In this document: positions 17,118-26,233 of the stretch, in pieces | Position numbering within the stretch: position 1 is the first letter of the stretch | How the letters are laid out: the number at the start of each line of letters is the position of its first letter | NCBI GenBank assembly: GCA_902463725.1 | Contig: CABQGK010000001.1 | Span: forward strand, 248,001 to 312,000 | DNA from: an uncultured Sutterella sp. | GTDB lineage: Bacteria > Pseudomonadota > Gammaproteobacteria > Burkholderiales > Burkholderiaceae_F | Direction of reading: 5' to 3' | DNA: 64,000 nt | The notes under the pieces: model-generated | Seen by the model: the letters and a program-made list of their open reading frames with translations, nothing else | What the model was told of the DNA's origin: nothing | The model's database searches: none | Position numbers and translations under genes: made by a program

Positions 17118-19751
17118 ATGCTTTACTCGCTCGAGCGTGCGAAGCGCCCACACATCGCACCATTGTCCAAGCGCCTTTTGTCCGTGGCTGTGCTTTGTGC
17201 ATTGAGTCAGTCTGCGATAGCGGCGGATCTCGTGATTAATCGAGGCGATCACGCCATATTGAATGGCGTCTCTGAGTCTTACGACAATGTTGTCATCAAT
17301 ACCGATACACTGGGCTTTTGGGATAATGCATTGATTTCTCTTGGAAATCATGCAAGTTTGAACATCTCGGGCAACATGGTCGGTGTCAATGTCTCTGGTG
17401 ATGCGGGCTCGAGTACCGTAGGTAACACAACGCTGATGGGGCTCTATACCTCAGAAGCGCATATTGCGGGCGACATTGATGTCGTTTCCACGTTGCGAGG
17501 AAATTTGCGCACGGGCGGAACGAATGTTTTTTGGATTGCCAACGAAAGTACGCTCACGCTAGGGCAAACGGGGAGCGCACTCCGTGTCTGGGCCGTGGGT
17601 AGCAAACCTGATGCGCTCTCCGCGAAGGATCGCAGTACGATCACGATTAACACCGCGCGCGGGCAGATTGCGGGCTCGATTGACTTTGTTAACGACGGCT
17701 CAGCAAATTTGATGACACCTGACGAATTGCGTCAGCGCGTGCAAGCGGCGGGCTTTTCTGGGTTGCGCGACTTTGGGACGGCTTATATTGGCGACGATGA
17801 GCGCGCGCTTGAAGTTGCTCAATCGTTATTCGCTGAGGCACGTCCCGGCTTTGGTAACGTCGTGGGGGTGGGCTCAGCGGTTCATTTGACCCTGGACGGC
17901 CCCGAGGCCTATTGGTTTGGTGACGAACAAAATGGTAGCAACGCCTATATTGCGGCTAATGCATCGGGAAGTTCTACTGCCTCGGGTTGGGATGCTATCG
18001 TTGAGGGCTTTGCCGCGATGGTTGCAGCGGACATCTTCAAAAAAGAGATTAATAAAAATGTGATTCAAGGGCCGCTTGACCCAAATCGCGGGGCTGAACT
18101 TGACTTAACCCTTAAAAATGGTGCGCAGTGGGCCTACTTTGGTGTCAGTGATAGTCATACAACAAATAAGCGTTTAACGTCAGGTACGACGGTGATTGAC
18201 ACCCAAGTCACCGTTCGTTCGATCCCAAAGCGCATCTCGGCAATCCGCCTAGAAGAGGGCGGCATTGTGAATCTCTTCGATAATAATGTGCTCGCCGAGT
18301 GGCGGCGTATCGGTCTTGATGAGGTCTTTCCCGAGGTCATGGACGTAAAGCACAACTATGTGCGAATTGGAAAACTCAAAGGTAGCGGCGGTATTTTCCG
18401 ACTCGACCTCAATGTCGATGACCGCACCGCGAGCGACATGGTCTTTATTGAGAACGCTGAGGGTGCGGGCACCTTTAAGATCGAGCCCTACAACATTGAT
18501 CACCTTCAGGCCGTCACGCCGACGAACGTACTGCGTTTTGCAACCGTCTCCAAAGCGGCGACTGATGCTGGCGTGAAATTCGTCGATAAGGTCAACCTCT
18601 ATAACCAGCGCCTCTATGATTATGAGCTCGAGATTGGTCATTCCGAGTACAAGCCAGGTAAGGATGAAGGTAACGAGGTCTACGAAAAGCGCGTCTATGA
18701 CGAAGAAGCGGCGACGTTTGGTGATGCCGCATGGACCGAGGATGTCTCGAACTCGTACACGAGTCACGTCTACACCTTCAATTCCGATGAGGACTTCCGA
18801 GAAGGTACCGACTGGTTTATCCGCCGTATTTCGGCGGTGGAAAAGCCGAGTGTGAAGGCCTTTGGTTCTGGCATGGAGGCGAGCTGGCTCTATGCCCATA
18901 CGCTTGACCGGTTGCACCAGCGTCTGGGCGAGATCCGTTATGCGCCCGAAAAGAAAGGTCTTTGGGCTCGCGCCCGCTATGAGCGCCTCGGGCGGCATAG
19001 CACGGACGTATCGCGCACGATGGTGCAAGTGGGGACTGACTACCTCAACACTGAGCGCAATCGTGTGGGTTTGGCCTTGGATTACAACTGGGGTCGTGCC
19101 GATTACGACACGCTCAAAGGGGACGCTGATCTGACGGGTTTTGGCGTGCTCTTCTATGACACGTGGCTACATGAAAATGGTAGCTGGCTCGATCTTACGG
19201 CATACATTGGCCGGCAGAACACCACGCTCGATACCGTCGAGCATGATGGAGCAGCGCTCAAAGGCAAATATCGCCAGCGCGTTCTGAAGCTTGGTATTGA
19301 AGGGGGGCGGCGCTATGACCGTGTGACCCAGAGCGGCGTGGTGTATTTCTTAGAGCCGCAGCTTCAGCTGCAGTACACCCATGTAGGTCGCGCGAATACG
19401 CGCACGAGCAACGATCTCGCCCTCAAGATTGAGGGGGCGCAGTCCTTTGTCGGCCGCGCGGGGCTACGTTTGGGTCGCGAATGGAGTACAGACGATATGC
19501 GGCACAACAACCTCTATCTGACGGCAGATGTGCTCCATGCCTTTGGTCATGGACAGCGCGGGCATGTTAGTTCTGGCGATCAAAGTCTTTTGAAGACGTG
19601 GGGCGGCGCCGCGACTTGGTTTGACTTGGGGCTTTCTGGACAGTGGTCGATCAATCAGCGTACGGCGCTGCATTTTGATGCCTTGAAGTACTTCGGCGCG
19701 GGCTTCCATAACGCTTGGCTTTTGAACGCTAACCTGCGTTACTCGTTCTAA
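17118..19751 (+). CDS. Autotransporter, first of a tandem paralogous pair
   Basis: An 877-residue autotransporter. ATG at 17118 is chosen because GGGGAGG lies 5 bases upstream and the signal peptide (KRLLSVAVLCALSQSAIAA) follows. The passenger is beta-helical; a pertactin-like stretch (NYVRIGKLKGSGGIFRLDL, then ENAEGAGTFKIEPYN) is the region that usually seeds passenger folding. The barrel starts about WLYAHTLDRLHQRLGEIR and GLWARARYERLG and ends in NANLRYSF with a terminal Phe. The neighbour at 20397 shares the same architecture and long runs of near-identical residues, so the two arose by duplication. No catalytic motif was seen in the passenger; an adhesive or surface-interaction role is inferred. 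Confidence 0.88.
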   Translation: MLYSLERAKRPHIAPLSKRLLSVAVLCALSQSAIAADLVINRGDHAILNGVSESYDNVVINTDTLGFWDNALISLGNHASLNISGNMVGVNVSGDAGSSTVGNTTLMGLYTSEAHIAGDIDVVSTLRGNLRTGGTNVFWIANESTLTLGQTGSALRVWAVGSKPDALSAKDRSTITINTARGQIAGSIDFVNDGSANLMTPDELRQRVQAAGFSGLRDFGTAYIGDDERALEVAQSLFAEARPGFGNVVGVGSAVHLTLDGPEAYWFGDEQNGSNAYIAANASGSSTASGWDAIVEGFAAMVAADIFKKEINKNVIQGPLDPNRGAELDLTLKNGAQWAYFGVSDSHTTNKRLTSGTTVIDTQVTVRSIPKRISAIRLEEGGIVNLFDNNVLAEWRRIGLDEVFPEVMDVKHNYVRIGKLKGSGGIFRLDLNVDDRTASDMVFIENAEGAGTFKIEPYNIDHLQAVTPTNVLRFATVSKAATDAGVKFVDKVNLYNQRLYDYELEIGHSEYKPGKDEGNEVYEKRVYDEEAATFGDAAWTEDVSNSYTSHVYTFNSDEDFREGTDWFIRRISAVEKPSVKAFGSGMEASWLYAHTLDRLHQRLGEIRYAPEKKGLWARARYERLGRHSTDVSRTMVQVGTDYLNTERNRVGLALDYNWGRADYDTLKGDADLTGFGVLFYDTWLHENGSWLDLTAYIGRQNTTLDTVEHDGAALKGKYRQRVLKLGIEGGRRYDRVTQSGVVYFLEPQLQLQYTHVGRANTRTSNDLALKIEGAQSFVGRAGLRLGREWSTDDMRHNNLYLTADVLHAFGHGQRGHVSSGDQSLLKTWGGAATWFDLGLSGQWSINQRTALHFDALKYFGAGFHNAWLLNANLRYSF

Positions 19752-19776
19752 GCGTAAAGAGAGCGCACAAAACTGA

Positions 19777-19806
19777 TGGGGGTGCCTTGGAAACGGGGCA
19801 TCCCCA
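19777..19806 (+). terminator. Terminator-like hairpin after first autotransporter
   Basis: TGGGGGTGCC pairs with GGGGCATCCCCA over about ten positions with a GGAAAC-type loop, 26 bases after the stop codon. Only ATTG follows, so there is no true T-run. Confidence 0.55.
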
Positions 19807-20201
19807 TTGCCTATGTGGGCGTAGCTCACGACGCCTCTCACTCAATCGAGCACCTAGCACTCAGCGTTGCGCATGGCGTGCCTACGTTGTGAAAGCGGTG
19901 ATAGCGGTGCTTGGTATCTGAAATAATCGTACAGAAATAATGAATGTTTAATTGTTTAGATATGAATAAATATCTATCTATGAGAGTGAGCGCTCACATA
20001 TTTTTTGGTGTTGCTTTTGAAGTCTTCTATAAAAGATGTTTCATCTTGAGAATTTTTAATAAAAATTCAATAAAAACAAATGCTTAAATTCGTTTTCTTT
20101 GTCTGAAGTTTTGACTAGTTCTGCTTTCGGTGAACAATGTTTTGCTAGAAAAAACGAAGTAATGCGTTAAATTCTAACTATTTATACATAAATTTTAAAA
20201 C

Positions 20202-20230
20202 TTGACAATTAGTGTTGGTAAATATATATT
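20202..20230 (+). promoter_or_regulatory. Sigma70-type promoter of second tandem autotransporter
   Basis: TTGACA (20202-20207), 17-base spacer, TATATT (20225-20230). The inferred start near 20237 gives a leader of about 160 bases. The inverted repeat at 20238-20252 would lie in the initial transcribed region, a plausible repressor site. Confidence 0.65.
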
Positions 20231-20396
20231 TCAGTTGTGATAAGGGGTATCAATTCCCTTTTGCCTGCTACACAACTTAAAAATCCTTTTGGGAACGCGC
20301 CTAATCCCACTGCGACTGTCCCCTTCCCCCCTATGAGGGGCAACTCTAGTCAGTTTGCAGCGTGTGCGCTTTCCCCGTTCTCTTTGAGGTATCAAC

Positions 20397-22976
20397 ATGC
20401 AGACGCAATCCGTACACGCAAGCCGCCGTACCCTTGCTCCATTTACTCAGCGACTCCTAGTCGCCGCCATTCTCTGTGCGGTCGGTCAGACTGCTGCGTT
20501 AGGCGCTGATCTTGTGATTAATAATGGTGACCATAAGACGGTCGCTGGAGGTGAGGAAAACTATGACAACATTGTGGTCAATGCCACAAGTTTGGGCTTT
20601 TTTGATAATGGAGCCATTACTGTCAGTAGTGGAGGCACGCTTAATGTCACTGGCGATATGGTCAATGTCAATCTCTCAAGGGATGCTGGTTCAGCAACCG
20701 CCGGCTCCGTTAATTTGTTGAGACTCTATGGCGGCAGTCAGGCGAGCATTGCTGGAAATATTGATATCACATCCAAACTGATAGCTCCTAACATCACTAC
20801 GGGGGGTACTAATATCTTTTGGGCTGGTAGTGGATCTTCTATTTCTCTAGGAAGCGCAGGTTCTTCAGTAAGGATTTGGTCGATTGGGCGCAAGCCTGAC
20901 GCCTTGTCAGCTAAGGATCGCTCAAGCGTGATTTTAAATAGTACTAATAATCAAATTGTCGGCTCAGTTGACTTTCTTTCTGATACTAGCTCAAGAATGC
21001 CCACCGAAGCGTCAATTCGGCAGATGTTGACTGCCCATGGTTTTGGGGGGTCATTTTGGAACTGGTATGGGGCATCTGACACTGATGCAAACAAGATTGC
21101 GTTTGAAAATGAAATGTATTCAGCCACTAGCGCCGCTTTTGGTGACGTCATGGGGGTTGGCTCTAGGGCGGCTATTACGCTTGATGGACAGAACTCATAC
21201 TGGTTTGGCGATGAGCAAAATGGATCGAATCTCTATTTGGATATACAAGGGGATGGCTTTATATCCAGCGTAATTGTAAATGCCATTTACGATCGTGGCT
21301 TAGCAAAGTCTTTTGACCCTACTAAGGGGGCGTCCTTTGAGTTGGTGCTCAAGAATGGGGCGCAATGGAGCTATTTTGGAATCTCAGATATACATAGTGG
21401 AAATGTAGTGATTCATAGCTCTTTGGCAACTTTACGCTATAGGACTGTTTCCATCCCAAAGCGGCTGAGCGCTTTGACGCTTGAGGACGGCGGTATCGTC
21501 AACCTCTTTGATGCAAATATTCAGGCGAAATGGCTTGAAATTGGGCTCGATACGGCTTTTCCTGAAGTAATGAACGTCAAGCACAACTACGTGCGCTTAG
21601 GGACACTCAAGGGCAGCGGCGGTATCTTCCGCCTTGACTTGAATGTCGATGACAAGTCAAAGAGCGACATGATCTTTATTGAGAACGCCGAGGGTGCAGG
21701 CACGTTTAAGCTCGAGCCCTACAACATTGAGAACCTTGGCAATGTGAGCCCTACCAATACGCTGCGCTTTGCAACCGTCTCCGCGGCAGCTGTAGCTGGG
21801 GGTGTGAGGTTCGTCGATAAGGTCAACCTCAAAGGCCAGAAGCTCTACGACTACGAGCTAGAAATCGGCAAAGAAACCTATAGTGCTACTGACGCGCGTA
21901 ATGCTGACTATGAGGATCGTGTCTACGAGGACGAAGAGGCTAACTTTGGAAGCAGCAGTTCTTCGAGCAGTGCTCGCCGCGTACCCCGTGACGCGACTCG
22001 CACGATCTACACCTTCAATAGCGAGGATTACGAGGGCGGAGAAAACTGGTTCATTCGTCGCATTATTCAGCACGAAAACGATACGCCAAACGCCGTCGCG
22101 AATGCGCTTGATGCGACGTGGCTCTTTGCGCGCTCGCTCGACCGTATGCATCAGCGCCTGGGAGAGGTGCGTTACTCAGAGGGTGAACGTGGCCTTTGGG
22201 CTCGCACGCGCTATGAGCAACTGGACTCGCACGGGATTAACCTCGACCGTAGCATGGTTCAGATTGGGGCGGACTTCCGTAATACCGAACGTAACCGAGT
22301 GGGCGTCGCGCTTGCTTACCACAGCGGGGATGCCGACTATAGCTCGCTCAAGGGTAAAAACGACTTTAGCGGCTACTCGCTCATGGCCTATAACACGTGG
22401 ATCAAAGAAAACGGTGCGTGGCTTGATCTCACCGCAAGCGTTGGGCGCGTGCACTCTGAGTTGACGGGCGAAGGGGCGGGTGCGTTCTTTACGGGCGACT
22501 ACCATGCCAATCTCTTGAGGCTTGGTATTGAGAGCGGACACCGCTTTGATCATGACACAGACCGCGCACGCTATTTCATTGAGCCCGAATTGCAGCTGCA
22601 GTGGATGCGCCTCGGTCGTTCGGGCATGACGCTCAGTAACGGTGTTCATGTTGAAAACGGCGCTGGGGATAGCCTTATCGGCCGTGCAGGCGTTCGCCTT
22701 GGGCGCGAGTGGCGTGACTCTGAAAATCGCCCCAATCAGCTGATTGCCGTGGCCGACATTCTGCATGAGTTCCGCGGCACCTCAGACTCGGTCTTTACTG
22801 CGGGGGACGAACGTGTCAGCCGTACTTTGGGCAAGAAAGGCACGTGGTTTGATCTGGGGGTGAGCGGCGAGGTGAGCCTCAGCGAGCGCTCGAGCCTCTA
22901 CGTCGATGTGCTTAAAAACTTTGGTGGCGGCTACGACGGCTGGCTCTTGAATGCAGCGGTGCGCTACGCGTTCTAA
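20397..22976 (+). CDS. Autotransporter, second of a tandem paralogous pair
   Basis: An 859-residue paralog of the gene at 17118. The signal peptide is RLLVAAILCAVGQTAALGA, and the mature start ADLVINNGDH matches ADLVINRGDH of the first copy. Shared blocks include WFGDEQNGSN, HNYVRLGTLKGSGGIFRLDL, ENAEGAGTFKLEPYNIENL and the whole barrel (GLWARTRYEQL to AAVRYAF). A run of seven Ser (near residue 525) is inserted before the barrel linker. The DNA of the N-terminal passenger (about 20530-21450) is visibly more AT-rich than the 3' half (one sampled 60-base line is 47% GC versus 58% in the barrel), so the passenger may have been exchanged. TTGAGG lies about 10 bases before the ATG. Confidence 0.88.
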   Translation: MQTQSVHASRRTLAPFTQRLLVAAILCAVGQTAALGADLVINNGDHKTVAGGEENYDNIVVNATSLGFFDNGAITVSSGGTLNVTGDMVNVNLSRDAGSATAGSVNLLRLYGGSQASIAGNIDITSKLIAPNITTGGTNIFWAGSGSSISLGSAGSSVRIWSIGRKPDALSAKDRSSVILNSTNNQIVGSVDFLSDTSSRMPTEASIRQMLTAHGFGGSFWNWYGASDTDANKIAFENEMYSATSAAFGDVMGVGSRAAITLDGQNSYWFGDEQNGSNLYLDIQGDGFISSVIVNAIYDRGLAKSFDPTKGASFELVLKNGAQWSYFGISDIHSGNVVIHSSLATLRYRTVSIPKRLSALTLEDGGIVNLFDANIQAKWLEIGLDTAFPEVMNVKHNYVRLGTLKGSGGIFRLDLNVDDKSKSDMIFIENAEGAGTFKLEPYNIENLGNVSPTNTLRFATVSAAAVAGGVRFVDKVNLKGQKLYDYELEIGKETYSATDARNADYEDRVYEDEEANFGSSSSSSSARRVPRDATRTIYTFNSEDYEGGENWFIRRIIQHENDTPNAVANALDATWLFARSLDRMHQRLGEVRYSEGERGLWARTRYEQLDSHGINLDRSMVQIGADFRNTERNRVGVALAYHSGDADYSSLKGKNDFSGYSLMAYNTWIKENGAWLDLTASVGRVHSELTGEGAGAFFTGDYHANLLRLGIESGHRFDHDTDRARYFIEPELQLQWMRLGRSGMTLSNGVHVENGAGDSLIGRAGVRLGREWRDSENRPNQLIAVADILHEFRGTSDSVFTAGDERVSRTLGKKGTWFDLGVSGEVSLSERSSLYVDVLKNFGGGYDGWLLNAAVRYAF

Positions 22977-23030
22977 AGGATGGGCGCTCTTGGCGCCGTG
23001 ATTGGGTGCAGGTTTCCTTCTGCACTAACG

Positions 23031-23065
23031 AGGGACGTTCTCGAGCCGAGAGCGTCCCTTTTTTT
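23031..23065 (+). terminator. Intrinsic terminator after second autotransporter
   Basis: AGGGACG-TTCTCG and CGAGAG-CGTCCCT form a strong stem, directly followed by seven T residues. This is a classic Rho-independent terminator. Confidence 0.9.
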
Positions 23066-23663
23066 CGTTGCACTTCAAAGCGGAGGCGAGTTGAGAGACT
23101 ACCGCCTGTATCTCATGGCGTCCGACTTAAGGATGCCAATCAGTTCTTAAGAACAGGAGCTCGACAACCATATAATTCGATCAGGAATTTTTCTTAAGTT
23201 TTTCATCAAAACGCTTCTCGCACAAGCTCGACCGCGCGCTCAGGGGCGAGGTGAGTGGATGAAAAAGCAGAGCGTTTTTCCTTAAGGTTTTCTGACAGAA
23301 AGCGCCAGCATTTCTCTATTGAAAGCTGGTTTTTAATAGTTAATTGCTATATAGCGCTTCTTCGTTGCGACGTGATTGTTAAGAAAAACAAAACGCGGCT
23401 GCTGTTTTAGAAAGTTTAACTGTACAACGCCAGAAGTTGACGATTGCCCCCAAAAACACTCCAATGGCTGAGTGTTATTTCATTTTTGCAAGTATCATGA
23501 CTTTATGTCTGAATTCTATATGAGGGTTAACACTAATAGACGCCAGAAAATATTTTTAAACCAGAGAAAAAAGTTTGAATTTTAACTTTTTTGAACCTCG
23601 GTTAATTTTATTCTGAATACCTATAGAGGCTCTGAGAAAACGCTACTGCCACAAGCGTTTCAA

Positions 23664-23687
23664 ATTAGTACGTAATTTCGTACAAAT
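23664..23687. promoter_or_regulatory. Long palindrome, candidate operator for mccA
   Basis: Half-sites ATTAGTACG and CGTACAAAT are inverted repeats with one mismatch, separated by TAATTT. The size and position, 37 bases before the FNR-like site, suit a dimeric regulator. The regulator is unknown. Confidence 0.45.
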
Positions 23688-23723
23688 GGAAATCGCTGTT
23701 GGAAAATCATGGCTACCTTTCTT

Positions 23724-23737
23724 TTGGTTTAGATCAA
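23724..23737. promoter_or_regulatory. FNR/CRP-family binding site upstream of mccA
   Basis: TTGGT-TTAG-ATCAA matches the FNR consensus TTGAT-N4-ATCAA at nine of ten positions. Activation without oxygen would suit a gene for sulfite respiration. The site lies about 225 bases before the ATG, so a long leader is implied if it works at a class II promoter. Confidence 0.55.
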
Positions 23738-23959
23738 AAGACCTGTGTTCTAGTCGAAAATCGTACTACCTTAAGTAAAGATTAAGCGCTAGAGTGAGCA
23801 CTGTAGTGAGCGGGTTCCCAAGAAACCCATTCTCTACATGACCTCACTCCCTCACGTTCAGGCCACACTATCCAAGAGGCAAAATAGCCTCGGTGGGTCA
23901 GACCGCAAAGGAGATTCTCTAATCAACCCTGTCTTAATAGAGACAACAAGGAGCGAATT

Positions 23960-25930
23960 ATGACCAAGCAAACGAAGCTTCTGTCTCTGGCCGCCTGTAT
24001 TAGTACGCTGTTCGTCGCTGCCCCGGCTTCCGCCCTGGTAACGATCGATCTGCCGCGTACGCTCGATGGCTATGTAGCACAAGACAAGGCCTTCTGGGAC
24101 TACCTGAAGGCCAATCATCCGTACTTCAAGACCTATGCGAAGGAAGGCCGTGTCGTGGGTAAGTTCACGATGTCCGACCGTCAGGAAGAATGGGTCGAGT
24201 TCGGTGGTGGCGAACAGTATCATCATGACACCGGCCGCAAGGCTGCGCTCACGTACCGTCTGCCCTACGAATCCTTCCTCGATCTGCCGAATAACTTCGT
24301 CGGTCCGAAGAAGTGCGGTGAATGCCACCCGTTGCAGTATGAAAAGTGGGAACGCTCCCGTCACGCCAAGATCATCCGCTTCCCGGAAGAAATGGAAGAA
24401 GTGGGCGGCGATCTGAAGAAGCCGCTCTACAACTCCAAGGCCTCCGTCCTGCCTGAAGGCATCGACAAGGAAGACATCTTCGTCGTGGTGGGTACGCCCC
24501 GCACGAAATACGGCTTCATCGACAAGTGGCTTGTCCGCGGTACGTATCACATCGAAGACGGCAGTCTCTCCAAGGGCACTGGCAAGATGGTCGCTGGCGG
24601 GAACCAGTTCTCGCGTGGCTGGGCTGAATATCTGACGCCTGAAATGGCGAAGAAGATTAACGCCTGGGATCCGACCTTCCCGACCAAGCTCGAGGACTTT
24701 GGCGCACAGACGTCCAAGGTCTGGGGCATGAACTCCTACGGCGCTTCGAACCGCACGCAGGCCATGTTCCAGCCGGGTACGTCCTACTGCGAAATCTGCC
24801 ATACCTGGAAGTTCAACTTCAAGAGCCAAGAAGAACTCTTCGCCGCTCTGGGTGACGGGCAGAAACTTCGCGATCACGTCGTTAGCAAGGGCGTGAGCTG
24901 CGAAGAATGCCACGGCGCTGGCGCTCACCTCTACGGTGCTCGCGGTGCTGGTATGCCGTCCGACTGCGAACGCTGCCACCAGCGTCTCGTCTACAACAAG
25001 GACGACCGTGCTAAGGATCCGACGCAACCGTTCAACGTTTACTTCAAGAGCTTCTGCCCTGCCTGCGGTACCGAAGGTTCGCAGCAGATCTACACGAAGC
25101 ACTATGCTAAGGGTATGCGTTGCACGACTTGCCACGACCCGCATGAAGTCACCAAGAACGACTGGAAGTCTTACTACACTGTGCCTCACATGAAGAAGAC
25201 CTGCCAGGACTGCCACAGTGTCGCTGCTGAGTTCTTCGCTCAGGGTGGCACGCACAGCCGCAACGATTGTGCTTCCTGCCATATGCCGAAGATGGGTAGC
25301 TGCGAAAACTTCGCTTCGATCCAGCGTCCGGACATGGGCGGTTTCGACAACGTCCGCGCTTCGCACATCTGGCGTATTTTGGTCGATCCTGAAAAGAAGA
25401 CCCTCAATCCGCCTGATGGTGTGACCGATCGTAGCCCCGTCGCTTCCAACAAGAAGGGCTGGCACGTCAGTAAGGACAACGGCCGTCCGTACATCGACCT
25501 GATGTGGTCGTGCGGTCGTACGTCTTGGCCTGACAAGCACGTCCAGGATGCGTTCGGCTGCCACAGCCCGGTTCAGTCGAAGTTCCCTGAATCCATGCGA
25601 TTCAAGGATCAGAAGACCATCTACAACAAGGTTGTTGCATGGCAGCAGCCCGTTAAGGAAGGTTACGCCAAGATCACCGCTGACTTGTTGACCATCTCCG
25701 ACAAGCTCCAGACGGCTAAGCTCGACAATACCACCAAGGTTCAGATCCAGACTTATGCGGATCAGGCCCGTGCTATTGCTGCCAAGATCAAGGCTGACGG
25801 TTCCTGGGGCGTCCATGGTCCGAAGTTCAGCAAGCAGATCATTGATGAAGGCGTCGCCTACGTCAACGAAGCGATGGCTCTGCTGAATGCCAAGGCTCCG
25901 GCTCCGGCTCCTGCTCCCGCTAAGAAGTAA
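23960..25930 (+). CDS. mccA: Octaheme cytochrome c sulfite reductase, MccA/SirA type
   Basis: A 656-residue periplasmic enzyme that reduces sulfite to sulfide with six electrons as a terminal respiratory reductase. The signal peptide ends at APASA (residue 25). Seven CXXCH heme sites are visible: 119-123, 277-281, 314-318, 336-340, 388-392, 415-419 and 437-441. The eighth is Cys518-X15-Cys534-His535, the CX15CH motif diagnostic of MccA. Three further Cys (366, 369 and 448) are not in heme motifs; in the Wolinella enzyme two such Cys hold the active-site copper, so some of these are probably the copper ligands. The C-terminus ends in an Ala/Pro tail. Codons are strongly biased (AAG, AAC, TTC, CTG), suggesting very high expression. 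No mccB, mccC or mccD homolog follows; the electron donor is not in the window. Confidence 0.93.
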   Translation: MTKQTKLLSLAACISTLFVAAPASALVTIDLPRTLDGYVAQDKAFWDYLKANHPYFKTYAKEGRVVGKFTMSDRQEEWVEFGGGEQYHHDTGRKAALTYRLPYESFLDLPNNFVGPKKCGECHPLQYEKWERSRHAKIIRFPEEMEEVGGDLKKPLYNSKASVLPEGIDKEDIFVVVGTPRTKYGFIDKWLVRGTYHIEDGSLSKGTGKMVAGGNQFSRGWAEYLTPEMAKKINAWDPTFPTKLEDFGAQTSKVWGMNSYGASNRTQAMFQPGTSYCEICHTWKFNFKSQEELFAALGDGQKLRDHVVSKGVSCEECHGAGAHLYGARGAGMPSDCERCHQRLVYNKDDRAKDPTQPFNVYFKSFCPACGTEGSQQIYTKHYAKGMRCTTCHDPHEVTKNDWKSYYTVPHMKKTCQDCHSVAAEFFAQGGTHSRNDCASCHMPKMGSCENFASIQRPDMGGFDNVRASHIWRILVDPEKKTLNPPDGVTDRSPVASNKKGWHVSKDNGRPYIDLMWSCGRTSWPDKHVQDAFGCHSPVQSKFPESMRFKDQKTIYNKVVAWQQPVKEGYAKITADLLTISDKLQTAKLDNTTKVQIQTYADQARAIAAKIKADGSWGVHGPKFSKQIIDEGVAYVNEAMALLNAKAPAPAPAPAKK

Positions 25931-26233
25931 TTCAAAGCACTAGCAGTTGCTTGAGACTGAGTATCAGCTCTCGGTACAACGTCTCCCCCTCCCTCAAAAG
26001 GGGAGGGGGAGATCCCCCAAAACCTCAAGAGTCCCCTTTTCCCGATGTGCTCCATGTGCTCCATTGAGTTGGCGCACAGCGCGAAAAAGAGATTCACGTT
26101 CAAGGGTTAAAAGCCCCCTAGGGTTTAGATGGCGCAGTAGCGCCGCCGGCGGGTCGCTCGTTTCGATGGAGCACCGCATAGCGCGCAAGGCGCACCCTCT
26201 TTAGGGAGGCGAGCGAGAAGGAGGTACCCTAAG
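25931..26233. other. Gap between mccA and rhodanese gene
   Basis: Holds the strong hairpin at 25982-26012, then sequence without recognised features up to the AAGGAGG ribosome site of the next gene. No separate promoter was identified. Confidence 0.5.
25982..26012 (+). terminator. Strong 12-bp-stem hairpin downstream of mccA
   Basis: TCTCCCCCTCCC and GGGAGGGGGAGA pair perfectly around a 7-base loop. No T-run follows directly. It can work as a leaky terminator or protect the mccA mRNA 3' end, giving far more enzyme than accessory proteins. Confidence 0.65.

Larger units (their letters stand above)
19752..20396. other. AT-rich intergenic region between the paired autotransporters
   Basis: Contains the terminator at 19777-19806, a strongly AT-rich stretch (about 19920-20230), the promoter at 20202-20230 and an inverted repeat TGATA-AGGGG-TATCA at 20238-20252 over the expected transcription start. 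The AT-rich part carries TAATTGTT (19949) and AATAAATATCTAT (19965), both also seen before the TpsA gene. No gene was recognised. Confidence 0.5.
22977..23959. other. Intergenic region upstream of mccA
   Basis: After the terminator at 23031-23065 come almost 900 bases without a convincing gene. The AT-rich part holds a 24-base palindrome at 23664-23687 and an FNR-like site at 23724-23737. Below these is an inferred leader of roughly 190 bases before mccA. A weak -10 candidate (TAAGTA/AAGATT) lies near 23770-23785. Confidence 0.5.

Noticed and set aside
18249..19028. Minus-strand 259-codon frame opposite the first tandem autotransporter
   Set aside because: Overlaps the well-supported passenger and barrel; no start signals or family resemblance.
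23858..25816. A 652-codon open frame antisense to mccA
   Set aside because: The sense strand has eight heme motifs and a signal peptide. The antisense frame stays open only because the highly biased codons of mccA lack reverse-strand stops.
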